A stretch of 27,240 nucleotides of DNA from Paulinella micropora (lineage: Eukaryota > Cercozoa > Imbricatea > Euglyphida), in NCBI GenBank assembly GCA_009731375.1, contig BJOX01000316.1, forward strand, positions 515,341 to 542,580, read 5' to 3'. Position 1 is the first letter of the stretch; each line of letters opens with the position of its first letter. The notes beneath the pieces were generated by a model. That model did no database searches. It worked only from the letters and a program-made list of their open reading frames with translations, and was not told the DNA's origin. Shown piece by piece: positions 9,113 to 20,875 of this stretch. The translations under genes and the position numbers were made by a program.

Positions 9113-9360
9113 TGGTCTAAATGCCCGAAGGGTTTAGTTGCCCGGATCCTAGACCCCCCTGGTGATTATGAGAACTTATGGAGGGGAACTTCAGGATGCA
9201 CGTAAGGCTCATACAAGGAAGAAGAGCTTAGCACGCCTCGGGCATGTAGCACATGGAATACGGACCACATACCCGAGACATACTAATCTCACTACAATTG
9301 TAGGCCAAAAGATGCCTCCCTCCCCCTCAAAGCCCCCCACAAGCAGACAAACATATGTGC
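9113..9360. other. Unique spacer before a poly-A run
   Basis: Unique, moderately GC-rich DNA. A plus frame contains LARLGHVAHGIRTTYPRH, faintly like a retroelement tail, followed by a 22-base poly-A. The case for a LINE 3' end is weak. Confidence 0.3.
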
Positions 9361-9745
9361 AAAAAAAAAAAAAAAAAAAAAATACAACCACATACATACA
9401 ACACATATATACATATATAAAGAATATGCATATATATGCACATACACATGTATACATATATATAATACACATAAATACATGTACACGTACATACACACAT
9501 AGCACATATAATTATAACATGCATGCATACATACATACATGCATACATACATGTAAACATACATACAAAGATACCACATACATACATACATGCATATATA
9601 CATACATACATATATACATTCATACTTAATGCCATGTAACATATATATACATACATACATACATACATACATACATAACGTACATACATATATGCATACA
9701 TGCATATATACAAACATTCATACATATATGCACATACATACATTT
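9361..9745. repeat. Poly-A (22) followed by a (CATA)n/(TA)n array
   Basis: A uniform A-run at 9,361-9,382 leads into about 360 bases of CATA tetranucleotides interrupted by TATA, GTACA and TGCA variants. Long MYVC/YIHT frames in this interval are translations of the array and not genes. Confidence 0.9.
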
Positions 9746-10241
9746 TTTTTTAATTTTTTTTAATACAGTAAGCAAAGCTTCATGAGAAAGAAAGAAAGAA
9801 AAAAAAATCTAAGCTATCTAATCTTATACAGTTATATTAATCATATATATACTCATTCTGACGCTAAGAATGTAAATGTTAATTTTAATATATATATATA
9901 ATAATAATATATATATATATATATTAATATATAAAGCTAATTATAATATAACATTATTTTATTTTTCTGTTAGATAATGCATGATTCATCTCAACTACTA
10001 GAACTAAAATTTATCAAGAAATGAATATTAATATTAAAGCTAGGTCTAACAGTGGCAAGTATTTTATTAAACTAGTGTTTGCGTAAAAAGGAATACTGTA
10101 ATACTTAGCAGGCTCCGTTTGCCGTCATTAAGTTTATGACTAGTAGTTATTCAGCCAGAATGGGGGGAGCATGCAATACTTTGCTAGGTGATTTAATAAC
10201 TTCACGAGCGTTGCATATTGTTGTAAATAAATAATCTACAG
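9746..10241. other. AT-rich spacer ending in a splice acceptor
   Basis: T-runs, GAAA repeats and (TA)n around 9,885-9,935, then unique AT-rich sequence. Nothing gene-like until ataatctacag at 10,231-10,241, which serves as acceptor for the exon at 10,242. Confidence 0.5.
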
Positions 10242-10344
10242 CTCCATGGTGGAGGGATCGAAGCCTCCCCCTGGCATGCCGGCCATGCCAGCCATCGGAT
10301 CCGGCGTCGGCTCGCCCGCTGCCGACATACAGGTAGCGAACAAA
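10242..10344 (+). CDS. Exon: Pro/Met/Gly-rich segment before a TATC intron
   Basis: The acceptor is aatctacag and the donor GTGAGT at 10,345; a second possible donor is CAG/GTAGCG at 10,333. The frame reads SMVEGSKPPPGMPAMPAIGS, then GVGSPAADIQVANK. The exon is GC-rich in an AT-rich setting and ends exactly at a consensus donor. The intron opens with about 20 unique bases and then becomes a TATC array. Two degraded copies follow at 10,823 and 11,752. Function unknown. Confidence 0.55.
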
Positions 10345-10393
10345 GTGAGTAGAGAGACTATGACTATCCATCCATCTATCCATCTATCCATCC

Positions 10394-10464
<71 letters not shown>

Positions 10465-10523
10465 AATCTATCTATCTATCTATCTATCTCTATCTATTTA
10501 TCTATCTATCTATCAATCTATCA

Positions 10524-10603
<80 letters not shown>

Positions 10604-10698
10604 CTATCTATCTCTATCTATCTATCTCTATCTATCTATCTATCTANNNNNNNNNNTCTATCTATCTATCTCTCTATCTATCTCTCTCTCTCTCTTTA

Positions 10699-10796
<98 letters not shown>

Positions 10797-10822
10797 CCTC
10801 CCNNNNNNNNNNTGCATCTATC
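10345..10822. repeat. (TATC)n array with (CT)n interruptions and two gaps
   Basis: TATC/CCATC tetranucleotides with scattered TATCTC and (CT)n blocks; N gaps at 10,647-10,656 and 10,803-10,812. The IYLSIYLS frame here is an array translation. Confidence 0.9.
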
Positions 10823-10905
10823 TCCGCTAGCCCTGGGCTTGGGCGTCGGCCGGCCCGCTGCAGATATCATGGCGCAGGGAACAACGACAATTACATGAGT
10901 TATGC
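10823..10905 (+). pseudogene. Degraded copy (echo) of the exon at 10,242
   Basis: It shares the GGCGTCGG..GCCCGCTGC.GA.AT segment with the exon at 10,242 and, like it, ends just before a GTGAGT donor (GTGAGTAAGA at 10,906). In the matching frame it reads GVGRPAADIMAQGTTTIT and then hits TGA; another frame stays open to the donor. It could be an alternative exon rather than a dead one. Confidence 0.5.
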
Positions 10906-10916
10906 GTGAGTAAGAG

Positions 10917-10917
<1 letters not shown>

Positions 10918-10956
<39 letters not shown>

Positions 10957-10983
10957 GAGAAGGAGAGGAGAGAGGGAGGGAGG

Positions 10984-11027
<44 letters not shown>

Positions 11028-11029
11028 CT
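10918..11029. repeat. (GA)n/(GGGA)n tract
   Basis: Purine-only dinucleotide and tetranucleotide repeat directly after the GTGAGTAAGAG donor-like site. Confidence 0.9.
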
Positions 11030-11750
11030 ATATATCCATCTATCCGTCTATCCATCTATTCATCTATCCATCTATACATCTATCTATCTGTCTATCTATC
11101 CATCTATCCATCTATCCATCTATCTATCTATCCATTTATCTATCTGTCCATCTATCCATCTATCCATCTATCCATCTATCCATCTATCCATCTATCCATC
11201 TATCTATCTGTCCATCTACCTATCTGTCCATCTATCCATCTATCCATCTGTCCATCTGTCCATCTATCCATCTATCCATCTATCCATCTGTCCATCCATC
11301 TATCCATCTATCCATCTATCCATCTGACCATCTATCCGTCTTTCCATCTATCCATCTATCCATCTATCCATCTATCCATCTGTCCATCTATCCATCTATC
11401 CATCTATCCATCTATCCATCTATCCATCTGTCCATCTATCCACCTGTCCATCTATCCATCTATCCATCTATCCATCTATCCATATATATATATATATATA
11501 TCTGTCCATCTATCTATCTGTCCATCTATTTATCTATCCATCTGTCCATCTGTCCATCTATCCATCTATCCATCTATCCATCTATCTGTCTGTCCATCTG
11601 TCCATCTGTCCATCTATCCGTCTATCTATCTGTCCATCTATACATCTATCCATCTGTCCATATATCCATCAGTCAACCTGTCCATCTATCCATCTGTCCA
11701 TCTATCCATCTATCAATCTATCAATCTATCCATCTGTCAATCTATCCATC
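11030..11750. repeat. (CCATCTAT)n array
   Basis: About 720 bases of an alternating CCATCTAT octamer with TGTCCATC variants and one (TA)9-like insert near 11,483-11,502. A higher-order form of the TATC array. Confidence 0.9.
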
Positions 11751-11751
11751 T

Positions 11752-11796
11752 ATGCCAGGCATCGGATCAGGCGCCGGCTGATCAGCAACGCATGCA

Positions 11797-11800
<4 letters not shown>
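11752..11800 (+). pseudogene. Third partial copy of the exon at 10,242
   Basis: ATGCCAGGCATCGGATCAGG followed by CGCCGGCTGA matches the MPAIGSGVGS-coding part of the exon at 10,242, then breaks with a stop (MPGIGSGAG, stop). It sits between the CCATCTAT array and a TAGA array. Confidence 0.55.
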
Positions 11801-11840
<40 letters not shown>

Positions 11841-11861
11841 GTAGGTAGGTAGGTAGGTAGG

Positions 11862-11897
<36 letters not shown>

Positions 11898-11916
11898 TAG
11901 ATAGATAGAGAGATAG

Positions 11917-11954
<38 letters not shown>

Positions 11955-11968
11955 TGAGAGATAGATAG

Positions 11969-12003
<35 letters not shown>

Positions 12004-12140
12004 GATAGATAGAATGACCAGGGGGACTTGTTCTGAATGGCTCCGCGCCCAGACCCGGCACTTTTCCTTCATACATATAGACGAAAAGATAGATGCGGGT
12101 AGATAGATAGATGGATGGATGGATGGATGGATGGATGGAT
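11801..12140. repeat. (TAGA)n, (TAGG)n, (GA)n and (GGAT)n arrays around a 70-base unique patch
   Basis: TAGA/TAGG/CAGA arrays to about 12,013. A unique patch at 12,014-12,080 (minus strand reading [20 protein letters not shown]) could be a minus-strand exon, but I see no confirming splice pair. TAGA and GGAT arrays follow. Confidence 0.75.
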
Positions 12141-12262
12141 GAGATATCGACTAATGTCAGAAAAAAGGAGCTTCTGATTTCGTCAACCAAGGAAGTCTGT
12201 GGGTAAAGTAACCCGATCCCAGCTAAGCCGTGATGTTTGCACGGAAGGGACTGATACAGGCG
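12141..12262 (+). repeat. Left arm of a 122-base inverted duplication
   Basis: gagatatcgactaatgtcag through ctgatacaggcg recurs as a near-perfect reverse complement at 14,269-14,390; the main difference is a small change around gggtaaagtaaccc. Both arms are joined to TATC/GGAT-type arrays on the same side. Confidence 0.9.
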
Positions 12263-12322
12263 ATAACAAACCTCCCTAGTACCAGGCGGGGCCAGGGCTC
12301 GTTCCATAAGCGCCCCTTGCAG

Positions 12323-12354
12323 AACGAGCTCCCACCTCCATTACAGAGGACCCA
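12323..12354 (+). CDS. Possible 32-base micro-exon
   Basis: Between acceptor cgccccttgcag and donor GTAAGC the sequence reads [10 protein letters not shown]. The borders are good, but the exon is short enough to arise by chance. Confidence 0.3.
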
Positions 12355-12585
12355 GTAAGCAGATGGAGTTTCGAGACTGTTCGACTGTCTGGTGTAAACC
12401 GACAGAGCACTGTGGGTTTTATTCCGGGCTCAACAAGCGAGAAAGGGCACCCTGAAGGAACAGGATTGTGCTTCCCGTCGCTATTTCGGCATGTGACTTA
12501 TAGGCGTATGGCTAGGCACACATAAGGCACCCCACCACGGGCCCAGCACACCCACACCATCCCCTAATTCTCTGTCTGTCGACAG
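12355..12585. other. Unique intron-like spacer
   Basis: No clear gene. Positions 12,461-12,479 (caggattgtgcttcccgtc) recur inverted at 14,240-14,258, extending the inverted duplication across the N gap at 14,259. Confidence 0.5.
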
Positions 12586-12660
12586 ATGGCACCCATTTCA
12601 AAAAACCAAGCCCAAGGGAGGGTCAGTGACACCTCAAGTGGCCTTGGTTCACTCCGTGGA
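12586..12660 (+). CDS. Exon with strong borders, function unknown
   Basis: A 25-codon exon between acceptor ctgtctgtcgacag and consensus donor GTAAGTGATGAG at 12,661. It reads MAPISKNQAQGRVSDTSSGL then GSLRG, starting at an ATG. It is phase 0 at both ends, as is the exon at 10,242-10,344 at its donor. A TAGA array follows 10 bases into the intron. It is probably part of the same + strand gene as the exon at 10,242. Confidence 0.5.
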
Positions 12661-12690
12661 GTAAGTGATGAGATAGATAGACAGACAGAC

Positions 12691-12729
<39 letters not shown>

Positions 12730-12959
12730 GACCTTGTGCAACCCCTGCCAGCTTAGCAGCTTCCCTATATACATACATACATACATACATATATACATGC
12801 ATGCATGCATGCATACATACATAGATACATACATACATACATACATACATACATACATGCATGCATGCATGCATGCATGCATGCATGCATGCATACATAC
12901 ATACATACATACATACATACATACATACATACCATACAGATTCATACATACATACCCTT

Positions 12960-13020
<61 letters not shown>

Positions 13021-13066
13021 TTTCTTCCTTCCTTCGTTTCTCTCCCTCCCTCCTCCCTCCCTCCCT

Positions 13067-13117
<51 letters not shown>

Positions 13118-13122
13118 ACACA

Positions 13123-13173
<51 letters not shown>

Positions 13174-13290
13174 TCTTTCTTCTTCTTCTTCTTCTTCTTC
13201 TTCTTCTTCTTCTTCTTCTTCTTCTTCTTCTTCTTCTTCTTCTTCTTTTACCTCTGTTTCTTGAGTCCTTTGCAGGCACCTAACAATACA
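12661..13290. repeat. TAGA, CATA/CATG, CT and TTC arrays ending in an acceptor
   Basis: In order: (TAGA)n to 12,729; a 40-base unique patch (minus strand REAAKLAGVAQ); (CATA)n with (CATG)n to 12,950; (CT)n 12,962-13,171; (TTC)n 13,172-13,247; then cctctgtttcttgagtcctt followed by tgcag. The pyrimidine arrays form a very long polypyrimidine tract in front of that AG at about 13,275. A coding exon after it is not clear. Confidence 0.85.
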
Positions 13291-14239
<949 letters not shown>

Positions 14240-14390
14240 GACGGGAAGCACAATCCTGNNNNNNNNNNCGCCTGTATCAGTCCCTTCCGTGCAAACATCA
14301 CGGCTTAGCTGGGCATCGGGTCAATACTTTACAGACTTCCTTGGTTGACGAAATCAGAAGCTCCTTTTTTCTGACATTAGTCGATATCTC
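14240..14390 (-). repeat. Right arm of the inverted duplication, interrupted by a gap
   Basis: 14,240-14,258 is the reverse complement of 12,461-12,479, and 14,269-14,390 that of 12,141-12,262. The 10-N gap at 14,259-14,268 stands where about 200 bases present in the left arm should be. Confidence 0.9.
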
Positions 14391-15304
<914 letters not shown>

Positions 15305-15388
15305 CTACATCTTCACACCTGAGACGGTGCGGCACATGGTATTAGCGTATTTGACACGGGTCAGCGCCTTATCACTCAGCAAAGAGTC
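15305..15388 (-). CDS. Terminal exon of an unrecognised minus-strand gene
   Basis: On the minus strand acceptor gtgaacag precedes GACTCTTTGCTGAG. The frame reads [18 protein letters not shown], then CRTVSGVKM and a TAG; 28 codons including the stop, phase 0. It matches the phase-0 end of the exon at 16,018-16,089. Three decayed copies lie upstream (15,577-15,625, 15,669-15,703, 15,754-15,790), separated by CA, TA and CATA arrays. The conserved acceptor and coding sense in the copies support it as real. Family unknown. Confidence 0.65.
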   Translation of the reverse strand, partial: DSLLSDKALTRVKYANTMCRTVSGVKM

Positions 15389-15444
15389 CTGTTCACATCA
15401 ACACACACACACACACAAACACGCACACGCACGCACACGCACGG

Positions 15445-15488
<44 letters not shown>

Positions 15489-15505
15489 GCGCACGCACGC
15501 ACGCA

Positions 15506-15578
<73 letters not shown>

Positions 15579-15726
15579 TTAGCGTATTTGACATGAGTCA
15601 GCCTGTCATCGCTCAGCAAGGAGTCCCATACATACACACACACACATGCATACATATACATGCATGTTATTTAGCGTATTTGACACGAGTCCATGCCCTT
15701 ATGCACACACACACACACACACATCA

Positions 15727-15757
<31 letters not shown>

Positions 15758-15909
15758 TCAGTGACCCCTTATCGCCCACAACAAGATGTCCTAGACAGCG
15801 CAGAACATGCATACATATACATGCACATATGCATACATGCGTACATGCATAAGTGCATACATACATACATACATACATACATACATACATACATACATAG
15901 GTACATAGG

Positions 15910-15945
<36 letters not shown>

Positions 15946-15948
15946 CAC
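15389..15948. repeat. (CA)n, (TA)n and (CATA)n arrays containing three exon echoes
   Basis: Intron of the minus-strand gene (sense strand GT-rich). Echo 1, 15,577-15,625, reads [16 protein letters not shown] with the acceptor AG changed to GG. Echo 2, 15,669-15,703, keeps only the 3' part (TRVKYAK, stop). Echo 3, 15,754-15,790, keeps the acceptor (ctag/GAC) but has a one-base frameshift before GDKGSLTRV. Confidence 0.75.
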
Positions 15949-15988
15949 GCAGCTGTGTACCGTCCAGTCGTTGAAGTGGTCGGGGGGG
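15949..15988 (-). pseudogene. Partial copy of the exon at 16,018-16,089
   Basis: Reads PPDHFNDWTVHSC against SDHFNDWTVHCC in the full exon and runs straight into (GT)n, preserving the donor. No acceptor or exon 5' half is present. It lies 3' of the full exon on the minus strand, unlike most echoes here. Confidence 0.65.
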
Positions 15989-15989
15989 T

Positions 15990-16017
<28 letters not shown>

Positions 16018-16020
<3 letters not shown>

Positions 16021-16089
16021 GCAGTGTACCGTCCAGTCGTTGAAGTGGTCGGAGAGGTCCTCACACGCTCGCGCCATCGTGAGACACTC
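16018..16089 (-). CDS. 24-codon exon of the minus-strand gene
   Basis: Acceptor cacgtacag; the donor is the start of a (GT)n array. It reads ECLTMARACEDLSDHFNDW then TVHCC, phase 0 at both ends, compatible with the exon ending at 17,087 and the terminal exon starting at 15,388. The amphipathic, charged pattern looks like a helix. Family unknown. Confidence 0.65.
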
Positions 16090-16128
16090 CTGTACGTGTG
16101 TGTGTTTGTGTGTGTGAATGTTTGTGTA

Positions 16129-16160
<32 letters not shown>

Positions 16161-16171
16161 AGGGAGGGAGG

Positions 16172-16214
<43 letters not shown>

Positions 16215-16283
16215 GTACCGAGCCGCACCAGCCCGGGGAGCCTTGCATGACTAGTGAAACCTACCATGAGATAGATAGATGGG

Positions 16284-16336
<53 letters not shown>

Positions 16337-16337
16337 G

Positions 16338-16378
<41 letters not shown>

Positions 16379-16456
16379 GTAGGTAGGTAGATGGATGGAT
16401 GGATGGATGGATGGATAGATCGATGGATGGATGGATGGATGGATAGGTAGATGGAT

Positions 16457-16498
<42 letters not shown>

Positions 16499-17086
16499 CG
16501 AAACCTCATGAACAACAGGTAGTAGGTAGGTATCTAGGTAGGTAGATAGGTAGATAGGTAGATATGTATGTAGGTAGGTAGGTAGGTAGGTTGGTAGGTA
16601 GGTAGGTAGTAGATAGGTAGGTAGATAGGCAGATAGGTAGATATGTAGGTAGGTAGACAGGTAGGTAGGTTGGTAGGTAGGTAGGTAGATAGGTAGATAG
16701 GTAGGTAGATAGGTAGATAGGTAGATATGTAGGTGGGTAGGTTGGTAGGTAGGTTGGTAGGTAGGTAGGTAGGTAGGTAGGTAGGTAGGTAGGTAGGTAG
16801 GTAGGTAGGTAGGTAGGTAGGTAGGTAGGTAGGTAGGTAGGTAGGTAGGTAGGTAGATAGGTAGGTAGATAGGTAGGTAGGTAGATAGGTAGATAGGTAG
16901 GTAGGTAGATAGGAAGGTAGGTAGGTAGGTAGGTAGGTAGGTAGGTAGGTAGGTGCGTAGGTGGGCAGGCGGTGGAAGGTAGGTAGGTATGTAGGCAGGT
17001 AGGCAGGTAGGTAGGTAGGTAGGTAGGTAGGTAGGTAGGTAGGTAGGTAGGTAGGTAGATATTCACGCCAGGAGTAGCGCTAGTAC
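16090..17086. repeat. Intron of GT, GA, TAGA and TAGG arrays
   Basis: Includes (GA)n/(GGGA)n at 16,129-16,213, a unique patch at 16,214-16,266 that might hold a further minus-strand exon (CKAPRAGAARYN after cactag), TAGA/GGAT arrays 16,268-16,498, and a TAGG/TAGA array 16,519-17,060. The sequence ccaggagtagcg at 17,068-17,079 recurs at 18,008-18,019. Confidence 0.85.
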
Positions 17087-17214
17087 CTTGCCTGACTCCG
17101 CGTCCAGCACCACATCTGCGGACGCCAGCCACTTGCCATTGGGCTCTTTTGGCTCGCACAATGTTTCACTGTACTCCACGATCTGCTCTTCTCGCTCAGC
17201 GATGCTCTTTTCCG
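17087..17214 (-). CDS. 42-codon exon of the minus-strand gene
   Basis: The minus-strand acceptor is catgtggtag, followed by CGGAAAAGAGC. The frame reads EKSIAEREEQIVEYSETL, then CEPKEPNGKWLASADVVL and DAESGK, ending at donor GTACTA (17,086); a second possible donor, GTGAAT, is downstream. It starts with two leftover bases and ends in phase 0. The composition is strongly protein-like. Several copies of its first half lie upstream. I do not recognise the family. Confidence 0.7.
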
Positions 17215-17296
17215 CTACCACATGTACACAGACGTTATCACACACACACACACACACACGCATACACACACATGCACACATTCCACACACACGTTT

Positions 17297-17478
17297 TGGC
17301 TGGCACAATGCTTGACTGTCCTCCACGTGGCTGGCACAATGCTTGACTGTCCTCCACGTGGCTGGCACAATGCTTGACTGCCCTCCACGCGGCTGGCACA
17401 ATGCTTGACTGTCCTCCACGTGGCTGGCACAATGCTTGACTGCCCTCCACGGAGATCTGTTCCTCCCTCTCCACCATA
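17297..17478 (-). repeat. 31-base minisatellite derived from the exon at 17,087-17,214
   Basis: Five units of TGGCTGGCACAATGCTTGAC plus TGTCCTCCACG. On the minus strand the unit reads VEDSQALCQP, matching VEYSETLCEP of the exon. The outermost unit is preceded by EREEQIS, the exon's AEREEQIV segment. So a piece of the exon was copied upstream and then amplified in tandem. 31 is not a multiple of 3, so the frame shifts at each unit and the array cannot be translated as a repeat protein. Confidence 0.85.
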
Positions 17479-17491
17479 CACACACACACAC

Positions 17492-17547
17492 ACTCAATCG
17501 TTCACTGTATTGCACGGATCTCTTCCTCTCCCATACGCACTTGTCCG
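17492..17547 (-). pseudogene. Decayed copy of the exon at 17,087-17,214, acceptor retained
   Basis: Minus strand: gtgtag then CGGACAAGTGCGTATGGGAG, reading [18 protein letters not shown], aligned with EKSIAEREEQIVEYSETL. Then (GT)n. Confidence 0.6.
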
Positions 17548-17568
17548 CTACACATACACACACACACG

Positions 17569-17629
<61 letters not shown>

Positions 17630-17656
17630 CTCCACGGATCTGCTCTTCGCGCTCCG
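17548..17656 (-). pseudogene. Outermost copy of the same exon, acceptor retained, after a (CA)n array
   Basis: Positions 17,627-17,656 on the minus strand read gtgcag then CGGAGCGCGAAGAGCAGATC, giving ERxEQI-like [11 protein letters not shown], and then a (GT)n array. The AG/CGGA border is identical to the real exon. Confidence 0.6.
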
Positions 17657-17660
17657 CTGC

Positions 17661-18033
17661 ACATACACATACACACATTCACACATTCACACATTCACAT
17701 GCACATTCACACATTCACACACACACACACACACACATACAAACACACACATACACACACACACACTCACAATTTTATATACATATATCTATATATATAT
17801 AATTATATATATTTATATATATATATAAATAGAAATATATATATATATACATACATATATAGAAATATATATATAATATATATATAGAATATATATATAT
17901 ATATATAGAAATATATGTATATATATATATAGAAATATATGTATATATATATGTATATGTATGTATATATATAAATATATAAATATATATATATATATAC
18001 GCACACGCCAGGAGTAGCGGTAGTTATTGTTGT

Positions 18034-18097
<64 letters not shown>

Positions 18098-18110
18098 AGA
18101 GAGAGAGAGA
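17661..18110. repeat. (CA)n, CATTCA, (TA)n and (GA)n arrays
   Basis: CA-rich to 17,770, (TATA/GAAATATA)n to about 18,000, an 18-base patch (ccaggagtagcggtag) similar to 17,068-17,085, then (GA)n/(GGGA)n 18,038-18,111. Confidence 0.85.
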
Positions 18111-18111
18111 G

Positions 18112-18153
18112 ACCGGAGATGGTCTGCGCCTTGTCCCACAACTTGCCTTCATA
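18112..18153 (-). CDS. Candidate upstream exon of the minus-strand gene
   Basis: Minus-strand frame VYEGKLWDKAQTISG, followed by (TC)n. It is coding-like, and three shorter relatives of its start (YDGKL, HEGTL, REGKL) lie at 18,202-18,217, 18,233-18,247 and 18,428-18,445 inside a CAA array. Splice borders are not clear, so extent is approximate. Confidence 0.4.
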
Positions 18154-18249
18154 CACAACAACAACAACAACAAACTCATGTGCATACAGTACAAGAACAA
18201 CTTCCCATCATATACATACACTACAACAAGAACAACGTCCCTTCATGTG

Positions 18250-18290
<41 letters not shown>

Positions 18291-18383
18291 AACAACAATA
18301 ACAATAACAACAACAACAACAACAACAACAATAACAACAATAACAACAATAACAACAACAACAACAACAACAATAACAACAAT

Positions 18384-18421
<38 letters not shown>

Positions 18422-18470
18422 CGACAACAACTTACCTTCACGTGCATACACAACAACAACACCTGGTTTA
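18154..18470. repeat. (CAA)n array with echoes of the YEGKL segment
   Basis: CAA triplets with CAATAA variants, giving poly-Asn/Thr or poly-Leu/Cys frames that are not genes. The interruptions are related to one another: each is caactt.cc.tca with small changes. Confidence 0.85.
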
Positions 18471-18483
18471 AAACGCGCGTAAA

Positions 18484-19290
<807 letters not shown>

Positions 19291-19405
19291 CTATCCGGTA
19301 GTCCGGTGGCACCTGCGGCGGTTTCGCACACGGGGCATAGCACGTGCTTCACGTGCTGCTTGACCTGCCAACACAGCAGCCAACACAGCAGCCGGCAGGA
19401 GATGT
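19291..19405 (-). CDS. Possible exon with a CPVC motif
   Basis: Minus strand reads [19 protein letters not shown] after ggctgctgtgttggcag. The C-x2-C with nearby histidines resembles half a zinc-binding module such as a RING or C2H2 finger, but only one Cys pair is seen. The 12-mer ccaacacagcag is duplicated at its 5' side. It could belong to the minus-strand gene below it. Confidence 0.35.
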
Positions 19406-19615
19406 ATATATATTATTTATTTATTTATTTATTTATTTATATATATATATTTCTATGGGGCTTAGCTGTTGACCATTGTGGTTCCAGTTTTCCTTTAGGA
19501 CTTGCACTGCAGCTATTTGGGCAGATCGCATGATTATAGTTTGTTCCTACGTCTTTCTCTTTTCTTTCCTCTATCAAACCTTGCTTACTGGGAGGAAAAA
19601 AAAAAAAAAAAAAAA
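19406..19615. other. TTTA repeat, unique patch and poly-A
   Basis: (TTTA)n 19,411-19,440, then about 145 unique bases whose minus frame reads [20 protein letters not shown] and whose plus frame reads [20 protein letters not shown]; neither is recognised. A run of about 18 A follows. Confidence 0.4.
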
Positions 19616-20275
19616 GTGCTTGAGGAGGAGGAGGAGGAAAGGAGCAGTAGCAGGAGAGAGGAGAGAGGAGAGAGGAAAGAGACAAGAGAGAAGAGAGGAG
19701 AGAGGAGAGAGGAGAGTGGAGAGAGGAGAGAGGAGAGAGGAGAGAGGAGAGAGGAGAGAGACAAGAGAGGAGAGAGGAGAGAGGAGAGAGAGGAGAGAGA
19801 GGAGAGAGAAGAGAGAAGAGAGGAAAGAGGAGAGAGGAGAGAGAGGAGAGAGGAGAGAGCGGAGAGGGGAGAGAGAGGAGAGAGGAGAGAGACAAGAGAG
19901 GAGAGAGACAAGAGAGGAAAGAGACAAGAGAGGAGAGAGGAGAGAGGGAAGAGGAGAGAGGAGAGGAGAGCGGAGAGAGAGGAGAGGAGAGGAGAGAGGA
20001 GAGAGGAGAAAGGAGGAGGGAGGGAGGAGGGAGGAAGAAGGAGAGAGGAGAGAGGAGAGAGGAGAGGAGGAGAGGAGGAGAGGAGAGGACAGGAGAGAAG
20101 AGAGGAGAGGAGAGGAGAGAAGAGAGGAGAGGAGAGGAGAGAGGAGAGGAGAGGAGAGAGGAGAGGAGAGGAGAGGAGAGGAGAGAAGGATAAGGTGGAT
20201 GCAAGACGAGGTGAAGGATAAAGGCGATGACGCCGACGAGAGGAGGAGGAGGAGGAGGAGGAGGAGGAAGGGGTT
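19616..20275. repeat. 660-base pure-purine GGAGAGA tract
   Basis: Almost uninterrupted G/A sequence (GAGAGGA, GAGACAA variants), with a GGA triplet block at both ends. Both strands give long low-complexity frames that are not genes. Confidence 0.95.
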
Positions 20276-20282
20276 GGGTGGG

Positions 20283-20350
20283 TTGTAGGTAGGTACACAG
20301 TGTAAGTGTATACGTACGTGTGTATGTGTGTGTGTGTGTGTGTGTGTGAG

Positions 20351-20390
<40 letters not shown>

Positions 20391-20560
20391 TGTGTGTGTG
20401 TGTNNNNNNNNNNNNNNNNNNNNNNNNNNNNNNNNNNNNNNNNNNNNNNNNNNNNNNNNNNNNNNNNNNNNNNNNNNNNNNNNNNNNNNNNNNNNNNNNN
20501 NNNNNNNNNNNNNNNNNNNNNNNNNNNNNNNNNNNNNNNGTGTGGGAAGGGGGGGGGGGG
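20283..20560. repeat. (GT)n array with a 136-base gap
   Basis: GT dinucleotides to 20,403, N at 20,404-20,539, then tgtggg and a G-run. Confidence 0.9.
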
Positions 20561-20875
20561 AGGATGCGATCTTCAGCACGAAAACAAAAAAGAAGATCTT
20601 GCTTGCAACAGAAATGTGATGTACGGTATTATTTGATGCATTTGCCAGAACAACTCCTGTATGTAACATTTCTGCAAATTACATCATTCCAACGGCCGAA
20701 AAGAGAAAAGGCGCTACCATTCCAGCTGCATCGACTCGAGAGAAGAGAGGAAAAGACGCCAACAAAACGAGGGCGAACATGCTAGTTGTGAACGACTGAA
20801 AAGCCCACGTCACTCTTCTGCTGTTCTGCGCGGTGAGAGGTGCCGGTGGTGGTGGCACTTTCCATAACTGGGGAA
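20561..20875. other. Unique spacer
   Basis: Balanced composition, no repeat, no convincing exon. A plus frame is open through part of it but lacks protein-like character. Confidence 0.4.

Noticed and set aside
9160-9382. LINE 3' end (LGHVAHGIR plus poly-A)
   Set aside because: The motif match is short, the poly-A merges with a CATA array, and no reverse-transcriptase motifs are found upstream.
12030-12080. MYEGK segment on the minus strand, similar to YEGKL at 18,112
   Set aside because: Only four or five residues are shared, and the following sequence differs; probably coincidence.
17297-17478. CRISPR-like repeat of 31 bases
   Set aside because: Head-to-tail minisatellite without spacers.
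19437-20669. 410-codon minus-strand frame rich in Ser/Leu
   Set aside because: It is the complement of the GGAGAGA tract and spans a 136-base gap.
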